Positions 43,589-56,427 of a DNA stretch of 64,000 nt are shown piece after piece. The notes below the pieces were generated by a model that saw only the letters and a program-made list of their open reading frames with translations, was not told the DNA's origin and searched no databases. The position numbers and the translations under genes are program-made. This DNA comes from Pyxicephalus adspersus (taxonomy: Eukaryota > Chordata > Amphibia > Anura > Pyxicephalidae). Position 1 is the first letter of the stretch, and the number at the start of each line of letters is the position of its first letter. The DNA is taken from the NCBI RefSeq assembly GCF_032062135.1, contig NC_092859.1, positions 110,977,676 to 111,041,675 on the forward strand, written 5' to 3'.

Positions 43589-46500
43589 GTAAAAGGTTTT
43601 GTTTTCTATATTTTATGTTTTAGTTATAGCCGGTGTTTTGAATACCATAACCACAAGATCTCATTGTTATAGCTCCTGTTGGTTTGTCTGTAATTTAAAA
43701 AAAATACAAAAATTAGTGATTGTTGCACCTGATATAGGATATCTTATTAAAATAATCCTAGAGCTAGGAAAAAGGAAGAAAAGGCTGGATGTTTTTCTAG
43801 AAGCACAGGGTAGAAGGGCTGGGTATTAAAGCTATTAAAGAATATCCACGCCGGCCGCGGTAAATAGGGGAGCATATGCAAGGAGGCGGCAACAGGGCTC
43901 CGATCCGGCCGGCATTAGGCCTGATCGGCCAGGGGGCCTTAGGCCAGAATGAACTACTGGCTAGGCCGTATCTGGCCAACCCCTCCTTTAAATGATCTGT
44001 ATCCCCACCTCAGTTGTTGTCTACGCAACTGCGCTTCTCAGGACTGACTCTTGGAAAAGACCTGTTTGCAGGCTGAAGGTGATTGTATCTACTTTGCTTA
44101 ATAAAGAATCTCTTCTGACCACTTCTGACCTTATGTCCACAGCAGCTGGAAAATCCCAACATTTAACTTGCTTGGAATAACAGGCTCAATACCTGTTCTT
44201 CATCACCAATCTTTCTTCTTTCAATGACTGTACAATTGTTAGGGTGGTGGTTGACAGTTTTGCGGTCTTTTTGGCTCACTTCTTAGCTCCTTGCTGCAAC
44301 TCCTTTGTCTGCCTCAATTCAAGAAATCTTAATGCTGTGTGTCAAGCTCAAGCAAATAGTTTATGACAACTGGGTCTAATTAAGCATCCCGTTTTGGAGG
44401 GGACTTTCTAGATATCACCTTGCAGTTTACCTTAATTTACTAGCCTAAAACTAATGGTAAAACTGAAAGGGTCAACCAGCCCTTTGCTGGGATGTACAAT
44501 GTTTTTTTTTTTTTTTTTGGTCCCCATGGTGTGAATTTCATATAAACAGAAGCCTTTTTTCAGACTCTTTGTAAACCACACCTTGCTAGGTTTACAGCCA
44601 TCTGTTAGAGAAAAGATGTGTGGTAAAAATGTGTTTGGATCCTGGCTCTGCCTTTGCTTGGGTACAGACGTGCAATAATTGCAGTATTGTATTGCACAAT
44701 GCATGAAGGAGTGCTGTACCGTGGATCCGCCAGGATGGTTGTCGAAACAGCAGACGACGAGCACTGTACACAGGTCAGCTTCTCATCCAATAATAGCTCT
44801 GGGGCTGGGGAAGGAGGAGGAAATTGGTTCCCAGGCTTTTTGTCCCTGCAGAAGTAGCGTAGTATACAGCAGATTAGGGACTCTGTCCTTAATTTGAGCT
44901 TTCAGGTAGCAGAGGATATATTAGAGATTTTTTAGACCTGTGATGTATTTATAATGAATGCTCCAAATGAAAATTTGTAAGCATTATGGTAAATGTTAAA
45001 ACCTAATTGACTGGGTTATTTTTTCTCTATGGATTCCTGTAATATTTATTAGTAGTCCTTTTGTAGACACAAAAAGTACTAGTAAAATTGATTGGTTGCT
45101 ATTTATTTGTACAAAAATCTAAGCATAAATCCAACAGCTAACATGTATACTGACAGGGATTTATTTCTCATTTCTGTTTTCATGAAAATTCAATAATATA
45201 TATTTCAAGAATGTGTGGTTTAAAGTCCTATGATTTATTTTTATGTCCACCACAAAACTGTGTTCCCTGTTTTATTCACTTTGGTAATGACTGGATGAAC
45301 ATAAATTGCATACAGGACAGGTTTAGTGTCTCCGTCCAGTGTAGGCACTCACTGTACTTCTGTTATTTGTACCTTACCTGAATTAGTAAGCACTGTCTTG
45401 TGTGATAGGGGAATATGGTGTATTTATATGTTTTGTAGGCTCCCTGCACTAGATGAATTATATATTTATACTTTGCTTTGCAGCAGGATTGTCGTCCCTG
45501 CTAAGTCACATTGGTAAATACCTGGAGTGCCAGCACTTTGCTGCTCAAGCCACTTTGGAGACTGAGCTATTGTATGACTTGTTGCTGCTGCCTACTTGCT
45601 TTATCAAGTTTATATTAGGTGGTTTGATCCTGTATCATATATCCTTTATAAGAAACTTGCCAAGGGCATATTTTTTAAATAAAAAGGTCACAGCAAGCTT
45701 ATACAAACATGTTTATTCTGGAGAGCTATAAGGAACATGTCTGAAATAGTGTCCTATTCATGAGCTTTGCAGGAAATAGTATTTTCAGAATGTGAAACAA
45801 AGACCTTAACATTCTGTAGCTTTGTCCAAGAGGAGCTGACATTGTGTGCTAGTAAAATATTGTTATTTAGCTTTGGAGAACATGGCAGAGATGAGACTGA
45901 ATTATGAAAAACCTTAGTTAAGCTTTATTTTTAGGTGATATTGAAGCAAAAAATAAACAGGGGGTAGACTTGTTTGAAGTTGGAAGATGCTGGACCCAGA
46001 ACTAGACCAGCAAGAAAACCTTGTCAGTGAGCGAAATCCTGGATGTCATGTAGCTGCTGGTCTCTCTTGGAAGCCAGTATGCTTGAGTACAAACCTTTTT
46101 TTCAATATATAATCTTTACAAGTTGTAGCAATATTAGAGATATGAGTAAAAGAATTTCCTTTCTTATATTTGTAGATTGCACCATCCATTTGTTTGCACT
46201 TTTGGGAGTTGCCAATTTTTAGCCAGGAAATAAAGACTGATGAAAAGGTTATTTAGACTTGTAAACGGCATGGATGTTACTCTAGAAGGCTCTAGCTTTT
46301 TTCAAGTGATAAAAAAGTCTGGAAGTTGAAGGACCTGTGAGCTCCTAATAAAGATTTTGCCAAGCTACTTTTTGTTGAAAAGAAGTGTTTCCTTAATGTT
46401 TGTATTTGCAGCTGCTGAGTCCTTTACAAACTCTCACATCAGGAATAGATTTTAATGCTTTCTTTTGCATTTTATTCCCCATATGTTCTTCTAACTATGC

Positions 46501-47548
46501 AGAAGGCAACCACTCAAATAAAAAAAAAAATTCCAAGAGGCATCTGTACTTGACTTGCTGAATGTGTAATTATTTTGATCTCCTTCTGTACTGCCTTACT
46601 GACAGCAGTTTTGAAAATGTGACCTTTGCATTTGGCAGTTTGTGACTTATTTACATACTTTCTTCTGTTTTCTTTATATTTTGTTTCCTTGAATTTTAAA
46701 CTGCGACAAATTTCTTTTCATATTATGTGTGAATTATGTTCATTGTAAGTATACCAATATGAAAGAAAATAAATTTTCATCTTTTTTTAATCCTAGAATA
46801 AGATTTCCCATAATTCAGTATTAATCGGAATAAAGTGATTAGAGTTGTTCATGTTATTAGGTTTTGTCAATACCCAGTAAACACAAAGTTAAAAAAGAAA
46901 ATGAAAAAGCTGAATTTGTGATATATTTTTTTCCCTTCGTAAACTTTTTTTTTTTTTTTTTCGTTTATTTTTTCAGTTGTTGAAACTTGGTATGAGCAGG
47001 TAGTGAGGTTGGAATGGGTTATGGAGCAGCCAGGTACACCACGCTTGTAATTCTCTAAAATTGTAAATTCTGCTCCCCATCTGGGTTGAGATTTTGGGTT
47101 AGTAAAGTTACTGAAGCCAGCTACATCCTCAGCTTTTGACCGCTCCAATAACACTACAACTGCACAATACTTCTCATGCTCCATCTCATAAGTAATCCCT
47201 CCTACTACTGTTCTGATAGGGGTTGGCTTAACTTTGGAGCATGGGCAGTAGGAAACGGCCTAAATGTTTACACAGGAAGATGTGGGCCACAGTGTGCTGC
47301 AGGTTGCAGTGTTTATATCAAACTGTCCACATTTATAAAAATATGTATTGGCACAGAAGAATTGTAATTTACTGTAAAGGAACCGTTATCTTTTAAGAGA
47401 AACCTGTTCTGACAGAAATGTAGGTGCTGTTGTTTTTAAACTTTTCCTAAAAGATATGGACATGCATGCCAATACTCAAGAACAAAAATGGTATTTATTG
47501 TAGTTTCTTGGTCTTTCTTTGTTATTAGTGGTGACTGCATTCATTTAA
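43589..47548 (+). other. CHCHD3: CHCHD3 intron 2, first part
   Basis: This is intronic sequence with one hAT-like repeat (43843-43986) and several T or A homopolymers (44503-44519, 46946-46961). The ORFs present are short, have no family resemblance and lie in AT-rich sequence. No further exon or ncRNA was recognised. Confidence 0.7.
43843..43986. mobile_element. hAT-like repeat fragment
   Basis: Contains GGCCAGGGGGCCTTAGGCC and ACTACTGGCTAGGCCGTATC, nearly identical to the right part of the element at 15824-16208. Truncated. Confidence 0.6.
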
Positions 47549-47562
47549 CGTTCTCTTTTTTC

Positions 47563-49976
47563 GTATTTCAATATTTTTATTGAAGTTTTTAGAACAAGTA
47601 GTAACATTAAAAACTCGTTAACGAACAATCACATTAATAGTTACAGCAGGGATCAAAGACAAAAAAAACAAAAATAAACAACTTGTAACCATAAGCGACA
47701 TCTGTGTTATAGTGAAATGTAAAATTCAATAACAGCAATCAGAACCCGTAATTTTCACCATCCCGGTATAAGACCAGAGCAAAAACAGAGAAATATGGAG
47801 AAATTAAAGGAACTATTACGGTTAGGCGAAGAGAAAATGCCTCTCGCACTTTGACCCTGACTCTTAACACATAACGCACAAACAAAAGGGAAAACACAAA
47901 AGGGTGTAAGGAAAGGCAAAAAAGAATTAGGAAAACAACAACAGGGTGTTGGGGAGGGAGGGATAGAGGAAGCACTATCGGAGTCTAAATACAAAGCAAA
48001 AATACGAGTTGAGGTCCCATAACCAGCTATTATGAACCGGTATATATTAACCATGGTTCCCAAACATCCTCAAATCTGCCCAGTGAATTCTTTAAAGTAT
48101 GAGTGAGTTTGTCATTCACCATGATCCAATTCAGTTTGGAAGCTATGGGATCTAAGGGTATTGTAGGTGCCTTCCAGGCTTTAGCCAATGCAATTCTACT
48201 TGCCACCAGTAGCAGTCTAATCAGTTTTTGGGTGGGTTTCGACAATGTTATATCAATTTTACTAAACAGTGCAGCTTCCACGGTGACCGGAATCTCCTGT
48301 TTCACCACTCTTGAAATTAAGGTGAATACTTAATTCCAGAACCTCTTGGCCTCCGGACACGTCCACCAAATATGTACCATGGAGCCCCTGTCCCCGCACC
48401 CTCGGAAGCACATAGGAGAGACAGAAGGGAACATCCTCGCCAATTTAGCTGGAGTGAGGTACCATCTAAGAGCTACTTTATAGTTGGCCTCCACCACCCC
48501 AGAGTTGAGAGATATTTTAGATAGGGCATACATCATATCCTGCCAATCCTCCAAATCCAACACAATGCCCAATTCATTTTCCCATTCCCTCATATATCTC
48601 AATTTTTTATGCTGGTCAATTAATACCGAGTAAATAACCGAGATTTGCCCCCTCGTGTTAGCTATAGATGAGCAAGTGCTTTCAAAAGGCGAGGAACACA
48701 TGGGTTTTGGGGCGTCTCTAACTATCCGAGAGATAAAGGAATACAGTTGTCTATAGTGGAATTATTCCGTAGCTGGGATTTCAAATTGAGAGGATAAGTG
48801 TTCCCATGTGACTACCGCTCGAACATCTATCATGTCCTTAATGCGCTTAAAGCCTTTAGCGATCCACCAATGAAAATCTTCTGGGTGCATTCCCGGCGGA
48901 AAGTCCGGATTGAGCCACAATGGGGTCAGAGGTTTGTGGATAGAAGAAAGCTTCGGGTGGTGGCTAAATTTGTCCCAAATCTGCATAGAATGGGAAAGAG
49001 CCGGACACTTTACCGGGCCTCTGGTGTTTTTTCTCCTCCACATGATGGAATCTATAGATCCCACAAAGCCATCCAAGTTCTCCAGCTCAACCCATTGGGG
49101 TCTCGCACCTTGTAAAGAACTCATCGATAATTGAGCCACTTGCGCCGCTACATAATAGTATTTCAAAAGCGGGGCTCCCAACCCTCCCAATCTTTTGGGG
49201 GCTAGCAACGTGTCCTTATGAAATCTAGCCTTCTTCCCCCCCCAAATGAATTGCATCACTCTAGATTGTAGTAAAGCAATCTCTTTCATAGGAACCTGTA
49301 TCGGGAGTGTGCGAAATAGGTAAAGCAGTCTAGGCAATAAATTCATTTTAACAGCCGCAATTCTTCCCAGCCACGAAGGTGGAGACAAAGACCACCTCCG
49401 GATATCCTCATAAACTTTCTTAAACAGTGGACCATAATTACATCTATAAAGACTATTGTAGGTGGAGGTCAACTGGATGCCTAGATAGTGAATAGAGTCT
49501 TTCTGCCAAATGAAATCAAAATTCCCCTGGAGCGTTAACCATATCTCCGTAGGGAGATTTATATTAAGTGCCTGAGACTTAGTTTTATTAACCATCAAGC
49601 CAGAGCAAAGAGCAAATTCATCCAGAATTTTCATTAAATTCGGCAGGGTCGTAATTGGGGAGGTGATAAACATAAGGATGTCATCAGCAAAGAGAGCACA
49701 TTTATGTTCTATCTGGCCACATTTAATACCCTGGATATTAGGATCTGCCCGTATTGCTATCGCTAAGGGTTCAATTGCCAATGCAAACAGCAGTGGAGAG
49801 AGGGGGCAACCTTGTCTGGTCCCCCTCTTGATTGGGATCGCCAATGATAAGAATCCCCCTAGTGAGATCTTAGCTTCAGGGAAATCATCATATAGAGCTG
49901 AGAGAAGGTTAGTGAAAAAAGGACCAAAACCTTTTTTTTTAAATTTTAAGAAGCACCTGGAACAAGTAACTCCAAT
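47563..49976 (-). mobile_element. 5'-truncated L1-type LINE with 14-bp target duplication
   Basis: The element is flanked by CGTTCTCTTTTTTC at 47549-47562 and 49977-49990, a perfect 14-bp target-site duplication. It is 2,414 bp and contains only the 3' half of ORF2 plus a 3' UTR of about 470 bp (47563-48029); its 3' end carries an AATAAA-like signal on the minus strand (near 47583). A full L1 is 5-7 kb, so it was truncated on insertion. It lies antisense in CHCHD3 intron 2. Confidence 0.93.
48030..49948 (-). pseudogene. L1 ORF2 C-terminal half (reverse transcriptase to Cys-rich tail)
   Basis: The frame reads GFGPFFTNLLSALYDDFPEA, then GTRQGCPLSPLLFALAIEPL and FADDILMF (RT motifs including the ADD catalytic pair), then WLGRIAAVKMNLLPRLLYLF, FIWGGKKAR and GGLGAP, and the C-terminal block YKVALRWYLTPAKLARMFP with CFRGCGDRGSMVHIWW. 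The whole stretch stays in one frame, broken only by two TAA stops (48762-48764 and 48330-48332) and, at the 5' side, a one-base slip in a run of ten A on the minus strand (about 49933-49942). WSYLFQVLLKF just upstream continues the RT in the slipped frame. The endonuclease and the first RT aspartate (motif A) are missing. So few lesions suggest a fairly recent insertion. Confidence 0.93.
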
Positions 49977-49990
49977 CGTTCTCTTTTTTC

Positions 49991-51229
49991 AAGGCTTCAT
50001 TTGCCTTTAAGGACTTGGAGATAATAGATGTTCCTTTATTTAAGCTGGTGATCCTACCATTAGGAATACCTGTCATTTGCCATAGGTTACTCTGTTCCAT
50101 CTCTCTTCTGCATACCATGGTGGGATTCTTTTTGTGTTCCAGAAAAACTGTAAATGTATTGATATGTATTGATACACCATGTATTTGATAAAAGCTCAGG
50201 ACATACAGTTATCTTATCACAAGATTTTTTTTAATTATCTTAACAGCTATTCCAAAGCATTTTGTAATCATATACTTTACAGATCCAAATAGAGAAATTA
50301 ATAGAGATTGACTATTAGAGATTGAATCCCCCTGAATTATTTTGTATCATTGAACTGAAGCAGACATGCAGAAACCAATGTGAAGTAAGACCTCATATTT
50401 GTTTTTCTTTAAACCTTACCTATAGAAGTCATAACAGTAATCGGACGTTTCCTTGAAATGTACATTAACATGGATGTGTATGAAAGTGATTGCTTCCTTA
50501 GAACCCAACTTAGCCCAAACTCTTTGAGCTCTGTCTGTAATAATGTAGAAATTTAATTTCAAGATGACATTTCTTATTCTGTGCTACAGATGCTGTGCAT
50601 TTGAATCTCCACATGGAGTGGCAGGTGTCTGAATGTCATTGCCAGGAACCTCTCTGCAGTGCAGAGATACAGAACTCAAGAGATTTGCTCTGTAAAGTGC
50701 ATCTGTGCTCTGTGCTAACCATAAAAAAACTCCTAAATGTAGAGCTACTCATTCTTTACTGTGTGCCTGCACCAATACAACCATTGTACTAATGAACATA
50801 CTTCTGAAATAACATAAGTCCTACTCATAATTATTGCAGGAAAGCTTGTAGAGAAAAAAAAATCCTTAAAGTCCAACCATGGGCAAACAAAATGACTAAT
50901 TCAGGCTGTTACTGTTAATAACACAGCAGAGTTTAGTTTTTGTAACATTATTTTATTACCCATTGATCCTGCCAGTAAATAGTATTATTTCCAGTCTCAT
51001 TCTCAGATACTCATTGATCAGAAAGCACAGCTGCTTCTTCTTCGCACGGGAAGGTGACAATGCTCCTGCAACACTAATACTGGTTGGTTTAAAATTTATT
51101 TGAGATAAAACTGGCAGGATCACTGGGTATTTATGGGTATTCACTGGGTATTTATTTTTTTATCCACATCAATATTAAACCAAACAACAATTACATTTAT
51201 GTGTCAGAAAAGGAAAGAATTAACTAATA
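49991..51229 (+). other. CHCHD3: CHCHD3 intron 2, middle part
   Basis: Nothing gene-like or repeat-like that I can name; AT-rich with short ORFs. Confidence 0.5.
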
Positions 51230-51586
51230 CAGTAGAACCTCGGTTATACGGCACCCACGGGAAATAGCCGATTTCTGGTAAGTGTAGTTTCCATTTAACT
51301 GAGGTTAATTCCCTTTCCCTTTTCTCAACTTGTCCCCATACGTCTAGTGCTGAATGCCTGAGAAAAAGGAAACCCTGATGACGCTTCAGCCGCCAGGGTT
51401 TCCCTTTCCTCAGCCTATCACGGAGCAGAGCAATCAGCAGAGCTCTGCTGACAGCTCCGCTTTCTTGATTGCTCCCACAGCCCTGGTGAATACATGCCAC
51501 CGCTCCACTAGGGCTGCAAGAGCGATAAAGAAAGAGGAGCTGTTGGGTGCCGGTTATCTGAGTTCCAGATAACCGAGGTTCTACTG
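51230..51586. mobile_element. Tigger/pogo-type MITE
   Basis: Ends CAGTAGAACCTCGGTTAT and ATAACCGAGGTTCTACTG are perfect 18-bp inverses, flanked by TA on both sides (51228-51229, 51587-51588). This end sequence and the TA duplication are typical of the Tigger/pogo branch of the Tc1/mariner superfamily. The interior (357 bp total) is non-coding; open frames on both strands are chance. Confidence 0.92.
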
Positions 51587-51739
51587 TATTCGTAACTGTG
51601 ATAAAACACACCCACAGCCTCTTCAGTAGTCAAGAAAAATGTAAAAAAAAATGTAAAAGTTTAGGCAAAAGTTAAGGGCAGAATAATTCTGGTCATCATT
51701 TGCATGTCATTATGTTAGCTCTAAACTAATGAGCTTAGG

Positions 51740-51940
51740 CCAGTGTTTCTCCACCAGGGTTCCTCCAGAGGTTGCTGGGGGTTCCTTAATCAATTAGCAA
51801 TTTAATTCTCTCAGGTCAGGTTAACTGACACAAATGATATTTTGGCTATCTGAAAGAGTGACATTCTTGCCACTGGCCATCAATGTATGAGGCATTCTTC
51901 CCAGGGACCACCAGGGGGCTGTATTATAAGCTCATACCCT
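51740..51940. mobile_element. hAT-like repeat (CAGTGTTTCTCCACCAGGGT end)
   Basis: Starts CAGTGTTTCTCCACCAGGGT and continues TCCTCCAGAGGTTGC, a dispersed repeat I recognise from frog genomes. The right end is not clear. Confidence 0.5.
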
Positions 51941-51945
51941 GTTTC

Positions 51946-52040
51946 CCCGATTATAAGGCACTGTCTTATATTTTTTGAAATGCCAAAATATGCCCTAGGT
52001 CTTATTTTCAGGGGATGTCTTATTTTTCCATGAAGAAGAC
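51946..52040. repeat. Dispersed repeat (CCCTGTTTCCCCGATTATAA)
   Basis: CCTGTTTCCCCGATTATAAG and TAGGTCTTATTTTCAGGGGA are inverted parts of a repeat widely seen in tetrapods. Short and eroded. Confidence 0.5.
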
Positions 52041-52084
52041 TACAGTACACATTTATTGTTGAAAGTCACTCATGATCACTCATG

Positions 52085-53081
52085 NNNNNNNNNNNNNNNN
52101 NNNNNNNNNNNNNNNNNNNNNNNNNNNNNNNNNNNNNNNNNNNNNNNNNNNNNNNNNNNNNNNNNNNNNNNNNNNNNNNNNNNNNNNNNNNNNNNNNNNN
52201 NNNNNNNNNNNNNNNNNNNNNNNNNNNNNNNNNNNNNNNNNNNNNNNNNNNNNNNNNNNNNNNNNNNNNNNNNNNNNNNNNNNNNNNNNNNNNNNNNNNN
52301 NNNNNNNNNNNNNNNNNNNNNNNNNNNNNNNNNNNNNNNNNNNNNNNNNNNNNNNNNNNNNNNNNNNNNNNNNNNNNNNNNNNNNNNNNNNNNNNNNNNN
52401 NNNNNNNNNNNNNNNNNNNNNNNNNNNNNNNNNNNNNNNNNNNNNNNNNNNNNNNNNNNNNNNNNNNNNNNNNNNNNNNNNNNNNNNNNNNNNNNNNNNN
52501 NNNNNNNNNNNNNNNNNNNNNNNNNNNNNNNNNNNNNNNNNNNNNNNNNNNNNNNNNNNNNNNNNNNNNNNNNNNNNNNNNNNNNNNNNNNNNNNNNNNN
52601 NNNNNNNNNNNNNNNNNNNNNNNNNNNNNNNNNNNNNNNNNNNNNNNNNNNNNNNNNNNNNNNNNNNNNNNNNNNNNNNNNNNNNNNNNNNNNNNNNNNN
52701 NNNNNNNNNNNNNNNNNNNNNNNNNNNNNNNNNNNNNNNNNNNNNNNNNNNNNNNNNNNNNNNNNNNNNNNNNNNNNNNNNNNNNNNNNNNNNNNNNNNN
52801 NNNNNNNNNNNNNNNNNNNNNNNNNNNNNNNNNNNNNNNNNNNNNNNNNNNNNNNNNNNNNNNNNNNNNNNNNNNNNNNNNNNNNNNNNNNNNNNNNNNN
52901 NNNNNNNNNNNNNNNNNNNNNNNNNNNNNNNNNNNNNNNNNNNNNNNNNNNNNNNNNNNNNNNNNNNNNNNNNNNNNNNNNNNNNNNNNNNNNNNNNNNN
53001 NNNNNNNNNNNNNNNNNNNNNNNNNNNNNNNNNNNNNNNNNNNNNNNNNNNNNNNNNNNNNNNNNNNNNNNNNNNNNNNNN
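52085..53081. other. Assembly gap (997 N)
   Basis: Unknown bases. The left edge ends in a tandem CACTCATGAT/CACTCATG duplication, and the right edge lies inside a CGTTCG-type foldback element with a strong hairpin. Frames crossing the gap are meaningless. Confidence 1.
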
Positions 53082-53178
53082 TACAGCACCGTTCATGCAT
53101 CGTGCACTCCCTTGTCGTTGGAAAGGATCGTGAAAGATCCTTTCCAACGACAAAAATTGGCAGTGTGTACGCAGCTTT
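53082..53178. mobile_element. CGTTCG-type foldback MITE, copy 3 (cut by the gap)
   Basis: Ends GGCAGTGTGTACGCAGCTTTA like the right ends at 470 and 26800, with TCCAACGACAAAAATTGG before it. A perfect 16-bp hairpin (arms 53114-53129 and 53136-53151, loop GTGAAA) lies within it. The left part falls in the gap. Confidence 0.75.
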
Positions 53179-53529
53179 ACTCAATCTCCTTTTTTTCTTT
53201 TAATTTTAGACATCTAGATATTTCCTTTACTACACATTTAACAGGTGACGTAGCACTGTAATGTACCTGCAATTAAACTTTATTTGTGTTATGCTCATAC
53301 GGATACAGCATGAACATTTTTTTGTCTTGAATAATTGGGTTAGTTGGAATAACACAAAGTTTACCACTTTACTTTCAGGCCCTTTGAAGCATGGCTTGAT
53401 AACATTAAAAAAAGAGTATTATGTATGTGTAGTGCATTGCAATAAAGTCCATTGGTAAACACTTTATTTTTTTATTCCTCTGCAATGTCTTTTTGTTGTG
53501 TCTTCCTGGACTAGACAGATGAAATAGCT

Positions 53530-53810
53530 GTCACTGATATTTCTTATCAAGATCCAAAAGCTCATATATTTCGTCTCACTCATCTGGAATTCATAAATGT
53601 GCTTTGTCTTCATGTGGCGTGCAATATCCAGTCGTGACACATCCTGCGGTCCTTATTAGGTGGCTCATAATAAAATGAAGATTATTTGCATATTATGCGT
53701 TTCAAATTGGAATGAAATAAAGAAGCAGATTAATCCTGAAGGAGCAATAAAACCAGATAATAAACTCTTGCCTTGATGCTGTTGGCGCTTCAGGCCTCCA
53801 TAGTGTTTGT
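53530..53810. promoter_or_regulatory. Candidate conserved intronic element with octamer motif
   Basis: A non-repetitive block in intron 2 with the POU octamer ATTTGCAT (53684-53691) and several AT-rich homeodomain-like words (CAGATTAATCC near 53728, CAGATAATAAA near 53753). It has no ORF. It resembles a conserved enhancer, but conservation could not be tested. Confidence 0.28.
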
Positions 53811-54718
53811 AACCGTGTGCTTTCTGGGTTAGTATTTATGTTTATTAGTGTACTGTTAAGACTTCTCCTTTTGACAACTTCATTAACTTTTATGTCTCTA
53901 ATGTTACTGCTACTTTGCCAGCAACTGTATTTAAGCAGATGGTGCTGTCATTAAAGGATCAGGATGTCTGTCCTGTGTTTGTAGGTTCATGAATGTAAAA
54001 ACTGAAATGTAAATACTTTGATGGTGTTTTATTAAGGTTTCATTAAAAAGCTATTTTGTAGGACCAGATAACTTGGAATGCCTTTCTAAAAGGATATATA
54101 TATATTTTATTTTTATTTTCAGACTTTCTTATGTAGGTAATTCACTACATAGGTTCTTAGTGCTTACCTTTACATTGAATGTGAGTACAAAAATCTTTTT
54201 ATGTTATCAGTACAGATTATTTAACCAATGCTTAATGTGTATCCATTATTTTTTTTTTGTATTTGAATAGAGCAGGAAACCTCTGTTGGTCTGTGACTTG
54301 TGTCACTGCTGGGGAGAATAATCATCCAAGTCCCCAAAGTTTATCATTTGTCACTAAAACACGGTGAAAAGGCGATCTTCCAATGTAGAGTTTTATTTTG
54401 GTGACTGCTATCTCAAGTGGGAATATACCTAATTGTGTTCAGGACTTCTGTCTCCAGGACAGGAAATAAAGTAAAATATCCCCAACAGAACAGAGCAGAA
54501 AAGCCAAGCAACTTGACTGGTTTAACCATTTCAAAATATGCTCAAAACTATAAAAAGAAAAGCCTACAAAAAGCGTTTTCATAGGATTTCTATTCCCATA
54601 TTGTGCATCCTTCATTTAACCTGCTGGGGAATCAATTGAAAGAGAACAGCAAATTTGAAACATTGATTAAATTGTTAGTGTTAGCACTACATGAGATCAT
54701 GCCTGGAAATGCAGACTT

Positions 54719-54752
54719 TGTGTGTGTGTGTATATATGTAAATATGTATGTA

Positions 54753-54822
<70 letters not shown>
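54719..54822. repeat. Compound (TG)n(TATG)n(TG)n(TA)n microsatellite
   Basis: TG run, TATG units, a second TG run and a TA run in direct succession. Confidence 0.97.
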
Positions 54823-54826
<4 letters not shown>

Positions 54827-56427
54827 CTGTAATATTACTTTCTGCAATAAAGATGTTCCTGATTGCAAATTTTCTGAGTATAAATTTGGTATGTCCTAAA
54901 ATGTATCAGTTTGGTTTTAACATGTATTCAAATGTTTTTCTTTATAGTTACTACGTTCACATTTTTTTTATCGGTGAGCATGGCCTAAGTAGGGTAAAAA
55001 TGAAGCCCAATGCCTGGGAAAATTTGAACATCTTGTTTTTTCTGCACCATCATGTTGTATAATAAATGGACATCACACATTTCCCTTTCTCTTGTCTACA
55101 TGGGTAAAATGTTTTTGAACTTTGTACAGGACGACCTTTAGAATACCCAATATATCTTTGACAAATTGCATTTTATTTTTCCCAGGTAATAGAAAATATT
55201 ACCACGAATAGAATTACTAATTTTTTTCATTTGTTGTTTTAGGTAAAAAAATATGAGTTAATAATTTGCTGTAAACCCTATATAGCAACCTTCTGGACAT
55301 TTCTAGTAGCTGTTATAGGTATTAAATGTAATTCATTTTAATAGCATTATAATGCTAAAGCTGCTTAGAATAAATATTACTATACTATATACTGAAAGTC
55401 TAGGAGTTACATAATTTGATTTTTGTTCAGTAGTTCAAATTATTAGCTGTTTAAACATAATTATGTATATAAAAATGGGGGCATTTTACAGCTTTTTATG
55501 TCTTGTAAATTTGCAAAAATATTATATATAAAAAAATATCAATAAATCCTTTCATAATGTTAAATAATGTGTACCTGTTTCACTATAGCTGTTCTTTGAA
55601 ATGAAGGATGTATGAAAATCAAGGTCTGAATAACAGATTCAAACCTTGGCAAGTGTGATGTACGTGAGGCTTTTTTGGCACCTGGAAAGCTAAGGTTTTC
55701 CCCTCTCCCTTTATTTTATCCCACCTATATTAGCTTATAGCTCCCAAGTTATTTAAATAACAGACAGTGAGCAATGTTAAGTTGGGAAAATAGTATGTAC
55801 GTTTTTGTTAATATTTCTCCATTTTAAAGGGAACAAGAATAAAATGTATAGAACTATACTTTGTTGAGATATGATTTTTCTTGATGTTTTTTTTCCTTAT
55901 GGTTGTAATGCAGTTTTTTTTATGACTTTAACAAAATAGGGTTAAAAAATAGAGAGGTTTTAAACTATGTTTTTATTTGTACAGATTTATTTTATTTTGC
56001 AAAAATCATTTAGAATATATTGTTTGTCCGCATTATTTTATAAATGTATTCTGTTTTCTAGTATAAAAAATGTTGTACAAGTATTATTAAATGTAAAGTA
56101 ATGGTAAATACGAATGCATTTATATGAATCTTTAGCCAACATATCATATGTCTTGTTACTTACACTTATAATTATTTGTAATGGCAAGAGAGCAACAGTA
56201 ATCTGTTATAAGTTATGGCGAGACAGGAGATTACATAACTTAATCAAAGTTATCCAGTCCATTTCTTTGCGTTTATTTAGTGGGCCAAATTTTCAACTGT
56301 TAAGGAGCCAGTTGCTGTGGAATATTATAATGGTAATTCACAGGGATTGTTTAAATAAATATGGCTAGACATTTTGGGAATTTGTTGTACTGTAAGTTTA
56401 TAATATTTTTAATCAAATAATTCATAG
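54823..56427 (+). other. CHCHD3: CHCHD3 intron 2, last part
   Basis: AT-rich intronic sequence; nothing recognised. ORFs starting here are short and partly derived from the microsatellite. Confidence 0.5.

Noticed and set aside
48798..49134. Plus-strand frames of 105 and 74 codons in the L1
   Set aside because: Antisense shadows of L1 ORF2.
52056..53261. Long open frames of 330-400 codons on both strands
   Set aside because: They exist only because the 997 unknown bases contain no stops.
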